From: 2-01-FULL-41-14 sp046317875
GTDB lineage: Bacteria > Pseudomonadota > Alphaproteobacteria > UBA7879 > UBA5542
NCBI GenBank assembly: GCA_046317875.1
Contig: JBKCVN010000005.1
Coordinates: 1-24,931, forward strand
Direction: 5' to 3'
DNA: 24,931 bases
Made by a program: the position numbers and the translations under genes. Positions 15,254 to 23,001 of the stretch are shown here, one piece after another. Position 1 is the stretch's first letter. Each line of letters starts with the position of its first letter. The notes below the pieces were generated by a model that was not told the origin of the DNA, made no database searches, and worked only from the letters and a program-made list of their open reading frames with translations.

Positions 15254-16618
15254 ATGAAGTTTTTTAAAATTTTTTCTTTTTTGATGGCTTTTTATTCTCT
15301 AGCCCTATCCCAATTGGATTCGCCCCCGGCAAGCTTTTATGTGGGAGAAGGAAAAGAAGCCGAAACGTCCACAACGGCCCCTCCCCCAGCCAAAAGCCTT
15401 ACCCTCTACAGAAAAGATAGAAAGCCATTAAAAGAAGCCACCATTGCGGCCATAGTAAATGGCACACCTATTTCTGTAAAGGATTTGAAAAACAAAATGA
15501 AACTTGCTTTGAAAATCCCTTTTGAAAGCCTTCCAGCATCCGAACAACAGACCATTAGACAAACAATCCTAAACATCTTAATCGAAGAACTTATTAAAAT
15601 CCAAACTACAGAAAAACTTGGATTAAAAGTTGATTCTCAAGAAATAGATAGCGCCCTTCAAAATCTAGAAAAACAAAATGGCATGCCCAAAGGAAAACTT
15701 CGTCAGGACTTAAAAGCCAAAGGAATAAATGAATCTGCCTTAACCAATTCAATCAAAGCAGAACTTTTGTGGCGCCAATATATAAGTGCCTGGGCAGGAA
15801 ATAGTTTGGAATTGGGCCAAAAAGAATTAAAAGAAATTATGAATATTTCTGGTGATACAACACAGTATCACTTGGCTGAAATAGAAATTTACACAAAAGA
15901 AGGCGAATCAGAAGAAACCACTGTTGCTGCAATGAACAAAATATTACAAGCATTAAAAGCAAAACACCCTTTCACAATGCTTGCACACACCTATTCCCAT
16001 GCCCCTTCTTCGGCTCGCGGGGGTGATATCGGATGGACCAACCAAGAAATATTAGACGAGGACCTAGTGACCGTTCTGGAGAAACTTCAACCAGGTCAAA
16101 TTACCATGCCTTTTAAAACAGAATCTGGGTACAAAATTTTATTATTAATAGATAAAAAGGACACACGCGCTAGTCAGCCCACACTCACAGCACGCCAAAT
16201 TGAGATTAAGGTGGAAGAAGAGTTGGAAAAGAGTGAAAAAGATCTTGAAGCCAAAATCGAACAATTAAACAAGCTAGTAGAAAGTGTCACATCCTGCACC
16301 GAATTTGATCAACTGGCTGACCAAATACCGTCTTCCCAAATTCATGTATACAAAACAGTAAGATTAAATGATTTATCATCAGATCTTCAGAATGTATTAA
16401 AATATTTGGAAACAGGCACGCCTAGTAAAGGGATTTTCAATCCGGCCAATAATACCATTGCATTTTTCATGGTTTGCGAACGCACAGAAACACCCCTAGA
16501 AAAAACAAATGCTATCGAGGGCGTCGCTAACCAAATTTCGAATCAGCGCTTTATGTCCATTTCCGAACAAAAGTTAAAAGAAGCAAAACGCGTGGCCTCT
16601 ATTGAAATCAGACTCTAA
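15254..16618 (+). CDS. surA: SurA-like periplasmic chaperone / peptidyl-prolyl isomerase
   Basis: 454 residues. Signal peptide at about 1-19, a Pro/Thr/Ala-rich linker (22-47), then a SurA N-terminal chaperone domain (about 62-182: IAAIVNGTPISVKDL, LNILIEELIKIQ, LGLKVDSQEID). A parvulin domain follows (about 203-302) with YHLAEIEIYT, SSARGGDIGW, LQPGQITMPFKTESGYKILLL. The remaining 150 residues (from 310) begin LTARQIEIK and look like a second, degenerate parvulin or dimerisation domain without the GGDLGW motif. SurA escorts outer membrane proteins, LptD among them, across the periplasm. It neighbours lptF-lptG-lptD (divergent) and is followed by rsmA, which begins inside its last codons. No good ribosome-binding site precedes the ATG. 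Confidence 0.88.
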   Translation: MKFFKIFSFLMAFYSLALSQLDSPPASFYVGEGKEAETSTTAPPPAKSLTLYRKDRKPLKEATIAAIVNGTPISVKDLKNKMKLALKIPFESLPASEQQTIRQTILNILIEELIKIQTTEKLGLKVDSQEIDSALQNLEKQNGMPKGKLRQDLKAKGINESALTNSIKAELLWRQYISAWAGNSLELGQKELKEIMNISGDTTQYHLAEIEIYTKEGESEETTVAAMNKILQALKAKHPFTMLAHTYSHAPSSARGGDIGWTNQEILDEDLVTVLEKLQPGQITMPFKTESGYKILLLIDKKDTRASQPTLTARQIEIKVEEELEKSEKDLEAKIEQLNKLVESVTSCTEFDQLADQIPSSQIHVYKTVRLNDLSSDLQNVLKYLETGTPSKGIFNPANNTIAFFMVCERTETPLEKTNAIEGVANQISNQRFMSISEQKLKEAKRVASIEIRL

Positions 16619-17399
16619 CCGCTTTATTGCCCATAAAAAACTAGGCCAGCATTTTCTAGTGGATGATCAAGTTGTCGAAAAAACCATATTAGCCGCCAAA
16701 ATTTCTGATTCTGATACCATTCTAGAGGTTGGCCCTGGGCCCGGTATTTTGACCCGTGCCCTTTTAAAGTCAAATGCAAACAGTATTACGTCCATAGAAA
16801 TTGATCAACAGTTTTGGCCTTCCTTAGAGTCTGTCAAGGACCCCAGGTTTTGTTTAATAAAAAAAGATGCTCTTCAAGTACATTTGGGGGATATATCTTC
16901 AAAACCTGTTAAAATTATAGCCAACCTCCCTTACAACATCGGGAATAAACTCATATTAAACTGGCTATTAGAGCTTAACTCTATAGATAGCATCACCGTC
17001 ATGCTTCAAGAAGAAGTGGTCCAAAGGCTATCGGCCCAACCGGGCACCAAGAATTATGGCCGCCTTTCCATTTTGGTTCAATGGTTGTGCGAGGTCACCC
17101 CCCTATTCCAAGTTCCGCCAGAATCATTCAAACCCGCTCCTAAGGTTATGTCGGCAGTTGTACAAATAGTTCCTCGAGACAAACCAATTTATGAAGTCGA
17201 TCAAGTCCATCTGGAAAAATTAACAAATATGATGTTTCAGCAGCGACGAAAAATGGTGGGGGGCATTCTTAAGAAATTAGGCCATCCCAACTTGAAACAC
17301 GTATTTCAGATGGTCGACATCAAAGAGACCATGAGACCGGAAGAAATTTCCATTCCCCAATTTTGCCAAATGGCACAAGTCTTAAAAGATTATTTATAA
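16602..17399 (+). CDS. rsmA: 16S rRNA dimethyladenosine transferase RsmA (KsgA)
   Basis: 265 residues. It dimethylates two adjacent adenines in the 3'-terminal helix of 16S rRNA and acts late in small-subunit assembly. Motifs: KLGQHFLVDDQVV (13-25), the SAM loop LEVGPGPGILT (41-51), IEIDQQF, and the catalytic NLPYNIG (N108-Y111). The C-terminal helical domain contains QEEVVQRL and FKPAPKV. The only sensible start is TTG at 16602, overlapping surA by 17 bases; there is no ATG before the conserved KKLGQHF. In most proteobacteria pdxA stands between surA and rsmA; it is absent here. The gene's last 10 bases overlap the end of the convergent lexA-like gene. Confidence 0.95.
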   Translation: MKSDSNRFIAHKKLGQHFLVDDQVVEKTILAAKISDSDTILEVGPGPGILTRALLKSNANSITSIEIDQQFWPSLESVKDPRFCLIKKDALQVHLGDISSKPVKIIANLPYNIGNKLILNWLLELNSIDSITVMLQEEVVQRLSAQPGTKNYGRLSILVQWLCEVTPLFQVPPESFKPAPKVMSAVVQIVPRDKPIYEVDQVHLEKLTNMMFQQRRKMVGGILKKLGHPNLKHVFQMVDIKETMRPEEISIPQFCQMAQVLKDYL

Positions 17400-18106
17400 A
17401 ATCCGCGAACTAATCCCACCAGACAGCCTTTAACCCGAACTTGCTGCTGATCATAAACTTGGGGCATCATATATTTGTTGGCCGCCGACAAAATAATTTT
17501 GTTATCCTGTTGCTCATATTTTTTAATATGAAACGATTCATCTTCCACCAAGGCGAGAACTACTTGACCCGAAGATGCGGTATGATCCATTTTAAATATT
17601 AAAATATCTTCGTCTAAAATAGCCAGATCCTTTAAAGAGTTCCCTTTTATTTTCAAACAACAATAATCTGCCCCTTCTTGATAATCGAACGAGTTTTTGG
17701 GGAAAGATAAGGTGCTCTGTGCAGGCATCAGAAAAACACTAAAAGGAAAAGGTGTGGCATGGTCACCATAAAATGGAAACTGCACAGTACCATCTTGGGA
17801 TAGTGTTTGAATAGCTTCAGTTGTATGTGGCTCTGCCACTATTGTAGGAAGATCTTCTTTTACACTGCATGCGGCCAATGAAGGAGCAAATGAAGGAATA
17901 TTTTTTAAAATTTCAATAGCACGCGCTTTGTTGTTTAGTTTCCTCACAAAGCCTCGTTCTACCAGCGCATTCAACAGCATATGAACGCTTGATTTTGATT
18001 TTTGATTGAGGGCTGTCCTCATCTCGTCATAGGAGGGAGAAATCCCATTTTTTAATTGAAAACCTTGAATAAAAGTCAAAAGTTTTTTTTGTTGTTTAGT
18101 CAGCAC
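17390..18106 (-). CDS. lexA: LexA-like repressor with a lost cleavage site
   Basis: 238 residues. An N-terminal winged helix (about 1-68) with LTKQQKKLLTFIQ, ISPSYDEMRTAL, SKSSVHMLLNALVERGFVRKL is alphaproteobacterial LexA. The C-terminal S24 domain has the nucleophile S157 (IKGNSLKDLAILDEDIL) and general base K195 (SFHIKKY), and ends VKGCLVGLVRGFYK. The self-cleavage pair, Ala-Gly in the usual GRIAAGTP or GRVAAGEP, aligns without gaps to T118-P119 in YGDHATPFPF. Proline after the scissile bond should block cleavage. The region from 70 to 105 is longer than usual and poorly conserved. GTG start, 25 bases after the dnaB stop. No alphaproteobacterial SOS box (GTTC-N7-GTTC) was found just upstream. 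Family is secure; a normal inducible SOS role is doubtful. Confidence 0.87.
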   Translation of the reverse strand: MLTKQQKKLLTFIQGFQLKNGISPSYDEMRTALNQKSKSSVHMLLNALVERGFVRKLNNKARAIEILKNIPSFAPSLAACSVKEDLPTIVAEPHTTEAIQTLSQDGTVQFPFYGDHATPFPFSVFLMPAQSTLSFPKNSFDYQEGADYCCLKIKGNSLKDLAILDEDILIFKMDHTASSGQVVLALVEDESFHIKKYEQQDNKIILSAANKYMMPQVYDQQQVRVKGCLVGLVRGFYK

Positions 18107-18131
18107 TTTTTATATGTTCCCTGGATAGGTA

Positions 18132-19577
18132 TCAGCCCATTTGGGGCTTGGCGAGGTCTGCAAAATGAGTGAATCGAGCATCGAAAAATAGTTTGACCGT
18201 ACCAATCGGACCATGTCGTTGTTTTGCAATAATAATATCCGCTTGGTTTTGAATACTTTCCATTCTCTCTTGCCAAACAGCATACTTTTCAGTGCCAGCC
18301 TCGGGCTCTTTCCGCGCTTCATAGTATTCTTCTCGGTAAATAAAAATTACCACGTCCGCATCTTGCTCGATGGAGCCAGATTCACGAAGATCAGATAACT
18401 GAGGGCGTTTATCATCTCGTTGTTCTACAGCACGAGAAAGCTGGGAAAGAGCCAATACAGGAACGTGCAATTCTTTTGCCAGCGCTTTTAAACCCCTGGT
18501 GATTTCTGAAATTTCCTGAACCCGATTTTCCGACCCCGATGTATTACCCCGCATCAATTGTAGGTAGTCAATCACAATCATATCCAGCCCTTTTTGTCGT
18601 TTCAATCGGCGGGCTTTAGTTCGAAGGGAAGACACGGTCAATGCAGGCGTATCATCGATAAAAAAGGGAATATCGCTAATCCTGCGGTTGGCTTCGATTA
18701 GTTTGGGAAAATCTGTTGAGCTTAGTTCGCCTCTCCTAATTTTATCCGAGGTAATCTTGGCTTCTTGGGATAATAAACGTGTGGCAATCTGATCGGCTGA
18801 CATTTCTAACGAGAAAAAGGCCACCACCCCTCCTTCGTTTTTCTTTTGATGGCGAGCCAAAGCCGCATTAAAAGAAAGCGTAGCCCCGAAACCCGTTTTA
18901 CCCATGGAAGGCCGGCCCGCCACAATCACTAAGTCAGAGGGATGAAGTCCCCCAAGCCATTTATCCATGTCCCGTAGACCCGTGGTCACGCCCACAACTT
19001 TACTATCCCGCTTATAAGCCACTTCAGCAATTTTTAAAGCAGTAACCAAGGAATCATGGAGAGATTGGGCCTTTGAATCTATTCCTGACCCTGTGAGCGC
19101 CAAATTAAAAAGCTTTTGTTCAGCTTCTTCGATTTGATGGGCAGCGTCTTTTTCTAAATGGTGTCCCTGGGCAGCCTCGACCATTTCTTCACCGATAGAG
19201 ATCAACTGACGTCTTAAGGATAAATCATAAATAAGCTGGCCATAATGGCTTACGTTCCCCACAGAAACAACCGAATCTGCCAGCTGAATTAAATAATTCA
19301 CACCCCCAATATCACTCAGGTCTTGTTCCTTTTCAAAAAAATCTTTCAGTGTAATGGGATCTGCTACTTTTCCTTGCTCGATTAAACGCAGCATCGCCTG
19401 ATAAATTTTTCCATGGGCGCGATCGGCAAAGTGTTCTGCTTTTAAAAATTCAGAGACCTTTTCCAAAGCATTATTATTGTGTAACAAAGAACCCAACAAA
19501 GCTTGTTCGGCTTCTAGGTTAACAGGAGCGGTCTTTTTTAAAATTGTTGTTGTATCGGATAATAATGTATTCAGCAT
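18132..19577 (-). CDS. dnaB: Replicative DNA helicase DnaB
   Basis: 481 residues from the ATG. The N-terminal domain (VNLEAEQALLGSLLHNN) binds primase. The RecA-like motor has Walker A in VAGRPSMGKTGF, H1a FFSLEMSADQIATRLL, Walker B MIVIDYLQLM, H3 LSQLSRAVEQRDDKRPQLSDLRESGSIEQDAD (in pieces: LSRAVEQR, LSDLRESG, IEQDADVV) and H4 KQRHGPIGTV with the arginine finger region. It unwinds DNA at the replication fork. All motifs are intact. An in-frame TTG four codons upstream (19589) is a possible alternative start; TGGA lies just before the ATG. It is downstream of tRNA-Lys on the same strand and directly upstream of the lexA-like gene. Confidence 0.96.
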   Translation of the reverse strand: MLNTLLSDTTTILKKTAPVNLEAEQALLGSLLHNNNALEKVSEFLKAEHFADRAHGKIYQAMLRLIEQGKVADPITLKDFFEKEQDLSDIGGVNYLIQLADSVVSVGNVSHYGQLIYDLSLRRQLISIGEEMVEAAQGHHLEKDAAHQIEEAEQKLFNLALTGSGIDSKAQSLHDSLVTALKIAEVAYKRDSKVVGVTTGLRDMDKWLGGLHPSDLVIVAGRPSMGKTGFGATLSFNAALARHQKKNEGGVVAFFSLEMSADQIATRLLSQEAKITSDKIRRGELSSTDFPKLIEANRRISDIPFFIDDTPALTVSSLRTKARRLKRQKGLDMIVIDYLQLMRGNTSGSENRVQEISEITRGLKALAKELHVPVLALSQLSRAVEQRDDKRPQLSDLRESGSIEQDADVVIFIYREEYYEARKEPEAGTEKYAVWQERMESIQNQADIIIAKQRHGPIGTVKLFFDARFTHFADLAKPQMG

Positions 19578-19680
19578 AGGTCCAGGCAAATCATTTTTAT
19601 TAAAGTTTACTCTAGCCCTGCTTAACTTGAAAGAAGAAAACGAAAAATATTCTTCGATGATATTTTATTTTTATTTTAAG

Positions 19681-19756
19681 TGGTGGGTACTATAGGATTC
19701 GAACCTATGACCCCCTGATTAAAAGTCAGATGCTCTACCGACTGAGCTAAGTACCC
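19681..19756 (-). tRNA. tRNA-Lys (anticodon UUU)
   Basis: Read on the minus strand it begins GGGTACTTAGCTCAG, has the anticodon arm CTGACTTTTAATCAG (anticodon TTT), the T arm GGTTCGAATCC, and ends AGTACCC-A-CCA. The acceptor stem pairs over seven bases (GGGTACT with AGTACCC), and the CCA end is encoded. UUU reads both AAA and AAG lysine codons. A consensus promoter lies just upstream. dnaB starts about 100 bases downstream on the same strand with no clear terminator between. Confidence 0.97.
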
Positions 19757-19768
19757 ACATAAGGTCAG

Positions 19769-19797
19769 ACTATAGTGCCCAAATCCGCCGGGGTCAA
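19769..19797 (-). promoter_or_regulatory. Promoter of tRNA-Lys
   Basis: On the minus strand TTGACC (19797-19792), a 17-base spacer and TATAGT (19774-19769), each 5 of 6 to the sigma-70 consensus. The predicted start of transcription is only about 6 bases before the mature tRNA. Because no strong terminator separates the tRNA from dnaB, some transcripts may continue into dnaB-lexA. Confidence 0.72.
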
Positions 19798-19886
19798 TAT
19801 TCTTTCTGATATAATTTATAGAAAAAACTGTCTTTATCTTTATAAAATCTTTTAGAAACGTCATGAAATAAGGAAATTTTGTTTTG

Positions 19887-19906
19887 AAAAGCCCAACAGG
19901 CCTCTT
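19887..19906 (-). terminator. Probable intrinsic terminator after the RND pump gene
   Basis: Read on the minus strand, directly after the stop of the pump gene, a hairpin of about 7 pairs (AGAGGCC with GGCTTTT, two of them G-U) around a TGTTG loop ends in a short T-run. Moderately stable; the T-run is part of the stem, so it is less certain than the rarA one. Confidence 0.45.
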
Positions 19907-22900
19907 CACTTTTTATACCGATTTCTTTCGCGCACCATCAAGGCACAAGGTGTAGCTATCAATGTGATAAGAGACCCAAATCCTAAGCCAAACGAAATAA
20001 TAGTGGCTAGCTGAACCCACCAGGCGCCTGAGGGAGCCCCCTGATGTACCGCCATATTCATAAAATCAATGTCTAATCTTAACAAGATAGGCAACAAACC
20101 AAGAATAGCCGTCAACTGCGTTAAGATAATGGGCCGCAATCGCAAAGCGCCCGTACGCAACATAATATCCATCAAGTGTTCTCCATTTTTCTTTAACTGG
20201 TCAAAGGTATCAATGAAAATAATATTATTGCTTACAATAATGCCTGCCAAAGCAATCATTCCAATCCCGCCCATCACAATACTAAAGGGTTGGTTCATAA
20301 TCAAAAGGCCTAAAAGGCCACCTGCTGTTGCCAAAATAACTGCACTTAAAACTAAAAATGCACTAAAGAAGCTGTTAAATTGGGCCACTAAAATCACTAG
20401 AATAATGAAAAGTGCAACCCCAAAAGCGTTTAATAAGAAACTTCTAGATTCGTTTTGATCATCTTGATCTCCCTTAAAATTGATAGAGACCGAAGAAGGG
20501 GGTGGATTATCTTTCAAGTAGCTTTGAATTTCATTTATTTTATTATTGGCCAAAAACCCCGATGCCACATTTGCCATAATTTTTTTAACAGATTTTCCAT
20601 TTACACGTTCAAGGGTATGAACTTTTTGAACAGGCAATATTTTCACAAAAGCATCCAAAGGCAAAGAGCCCTGGTCATTGGACAAGCGCAAGCTCTGCAG
20701 GTTCTTTAAATCCCGATAAGGGGGCGAAAACCTTAGAACAACATCTAGCGCTTTTTTGCTGTCGGAAGGCTGATAATTCGTCACCAGAACACCATCCCCC
20801 ATCATGCGGACAATCTGACTGATTTCCATTAAACTGGTGCCCGATTTTAAGGCCTCGGCACGGTCAACTTTCAACGCCCATTCGATGCCTGGCAAAGGCA
20901 ACGTATCTTCAATGTCGGTTACTCCCTCAAGGCCCGACATAAAATTTCGTACCCTCCTAATTTCAGGATCAATAAGATCTGAGTTATGGGAGGTGATTTC
21001 AATTTGGATGTCCTTCCCGTGCGAAGGCCCACTTTTATCTTTCTCAAGTTCAATTTTCAAACCGGGAAAGTTTTCCATGGTTTTCAAATAGCGGTCTAAA
21101 ATCGCTGTTGCTTTTTCTCGTTTTTTCCAATCGATCAATTCTACTCGGATTTGGCCAATAATTTCTGGATCCTGGATATTTAACAAGCCAGAGGTCGTAT
21201 AAACAGATTTAAACTCAGGGGCATGAAGGATTTTAGCTTCCACTTGGGTCACAAGTTCTTGCTTCATCTCGGCGGAAAGGTTGCCTTTTAACCGCACAAC
21301 ATAGGACGCTTGTTCGGGCTCAATGTCAGGGAAAAATTCTACCCCCCTTCCCCACTTTACATATACAAAGAAAATTAACCCCACCAAACAGACAATTCCC
21401 ATTAAAGATTTTAAAGGAGCTTGTAGAAACGCCTTCAAAATACGCACATAGGCGCCAGCAGTGCCTGTTATTTTACCTAAGGATCCCGTTTCAACCGAGG
21501 CCAACTCTTTAATTTTATCTGTATCTTTTATATTTAATTTGCCCCAATAACTACCCAACACAGGAATTAATAACAACGCCACAAACAAAGACATGCCCAA
21601 GGTAAAAATTAGGGTTAGTGGCAAAAATTTCATAAATTCACCCACGATGCCTGGCCAAAATAGCAAGGGTAAAAATACGACGATATGGGTTGCCAAAGAA
21701 GACATGACAGGGCTTGACATTTTCAAAGCAGCTGCCCTATAAGCCGCCATTCGATCTAGTCCTTCAGCCATTTTACGATCTGCGTACTCAATTACAATAA
21801 TCGCCCCATCCACCAACATACCAACCGAAAGAATCAAACTAAACAAAACCACAATATTGAGGGTTACATTAAATAATCCCAGAAAGAATATGCCCGTTAG
21901 AAAGGAGGCAGGAATGGAAATGCCCACCAACAAAGAAGAACGCCATCCCAAGGATAAAATCACAACAACCATGACCAATAAAACAGCTAGAATGATATTG
22001 TTCTGAAGCTCGTTCAACATGTCACGAATATATTGGGATCTATCTTGTGAAAAAGTAAAACTTACTTTATCCTTCAATGGGCCCAGATGCTCGGCCACAA
22101 CCTTGCGACACTCATCAATTGTTTGAATAATATTTTGCCCAATACGTTTTGTAATTTCTAACGAAACTGTTGGTACACCCTGGGAACGTGATAGCGTGAG
22201 ACTGCGCTTATATGTTTTTCGAATATCCGCAATATCTTTCAAATACAGAATTGCATTTCCATTTGTTTTTATAGGAAAATGGATAAAATCCTCTTCTGTT
22301 GTTAAAAGTCCGGGGGTTTTTATGGGAAACTCAGCATCCCCCAATACCATTTGCCCCGAGGGCACCATAAGGTTATTAGCCTGAAACAGCCGTCTAATAT
22401 AATCAATAGACAAACCATAGTTTTCCATTTTAAAAGGGTCTAAGTGTACTTCTAAAACTTCTTCCTTACCACCTATGACTTGTGCTTTTAAAACCTTATC
22501 AATACTCTCTAATTTATCTTGTAGCTCGTCAGAAACTTTATATAAAAACCGGGCAGGAACATTTCCTGATAACTGAACAACTAGAACTGGAAACAAGCTG
22601 ACATTCATTTCCTCAATCAAAGGCTCATCCACATCGGATGGAAGTTCTTTTTTCACCAGCCCCATTCTGTCACGCACTTTTGTAATGGCTTTGTTAATAT
22701 CGACGCCTGCCTGAAAGCTAATTTGAATATGGGCCACCCCTTCTGAAGCCACTGATTTGATTTCTTTGATACCTTCAAGACTTTGAAGGTGTTGCTCAGC
22801 TGGCTTTAATAAAAGACGTTCGCTATCTTCTGGCGAAATTCCTCGGTACCCAATAGACACAAAAACCATGGGAATTTGTACATCGGGATCAGCCTCGCGG

Positions 22901-23001
22901 GGAATCGAAAAATAAGTAATAGTTCCCGCTAGAATTAAGAATCCAAACAGCAAAAGAACCAAACGACGATATTGTAATGAAAGCCTTATGAGTGCTTTCA
23001 T
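19906..23001 (-). CDS. RND-family efflux transporter permease
   Basis: 1031 residues, typical of AcrB-type pumps. A membrane span at about 13-32 precedes a large periplasmic pore domain (34-330). Spans 2-6 follow (about 335-490), then a second periplasmic domain and spans to the end. N-terminal READPDVQIPMVFVSI and GISPEDSERLLLKPAE are family landmarks. In span 4, SVGMLVDGAIIVIEYADRK has D398-G399 where AcrB has D407-D408. In the span-10 region, ALAGIIVSNNIIFIDTF shows no counterpart of AcrB K940. These are features of a separate RND subgroup, so proton coupling probably differs from AcrB. Substrate unknown. The ATG overlaps the adaptor gene by 4 bases (ATGA). No TolC-like outer membrane gene is adjacent. 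Confidence 0.92.
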   Translation of the reverse strand: MKALIRLSLQYRRLVLLLFGFLILAGTITYFSIPREADPDVQIPMVFVSIGYRGISPEDSERLLLKPAEQHLQSLEGIKEIKSVASEGVAHIQISFQAGVDINKAITKVRDRMGLVKKELPSDVDEPLIEEMNVSLFPVLVVQLSGNVPARFLYKVSDELQDKLESIDKVLKAQVIGGKEEVLEVHLDPFKMENYGLSIDYIRRLFQANNLMVPSGQMVLGDAEFPIKTPGLLTTEEDFIHFPIKTNGNAILYLKDIADIRKTYKRSLTLSRSQGVPTVSLEITKRIGQNIIQTIDECRKVVAEHLGPLKDKVSFTFSQDRSQYIRDMLNELQNNIILAVLLVMVVVILSLGWRSSLLVGISIPASFLTGIFFLGLFNVTLNIVVLFSLILSVGMLVDGAIIVIEYADRKMAEGLDRMAAYRAAALKMSSPVMSSLATHIVVFLPLLFWPGIVGEFMKFLPLTLIFTLGMSLFVALLLIPVLGSYWGKLNIKDTDKIKELASVETGSLGKITGTAGAYVRILKAFLQAPLKSLMGIVCLVGLIFFVYVKWGRGVEFFPDIEPEQASYVVRLKGNLSAEMKQELVTQVEAKILHAPEFKSVYTTSGLLNIQDPEIIGQIRVELIDWKKREKATAILDRYLKTMENFPGLKIELEKDKSGPSHGKDIQIEITSHNSDLIDPEIRRVRNFMSGLEGVTDIEDTLPLPGIEWALKVDRAEALKSGTSLMEISQIVRMMGDGVLVTNYQPSDSKKALDVVLRFSPPYRDLKNLQSLRLSNDQGSLPLDAFVKILPVQKVHTLERVNGKSVKKIMANVASGFLANNKINEIQSYLKDNPPPSSVSINFKGDQDDQNESRSFLLNAFGVALFIILVILVAQFNSFFSAFLVLSAVILATAGGLLGLLIMNQPFSIVMGGIGMIALAGIIVSNNIIFIDTFDQLKKNGEHLMDIMLRTGALRLRPIILTQLTAILGLLPILLRLDIDFMNMAVHQGAPSGAWWVQLATIISFGLGFGSLITLIATPCALMVRERNRYKK

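Noticed and set aside
19676..19909. 77-codon open frame on the minus strand ending GVIGSNPIVPTT
   Set aside because: Its second half is the tRNA-Lys gene read as protein, a common artefact. The first half is AT-rich intergenic sequence with no recognisable feature.
20069..22384. Several plus-strand frames of 60-130 codons opposite the RND pump gene
   Set aside because: Shadows of the pump gene, with no start signals or family features.
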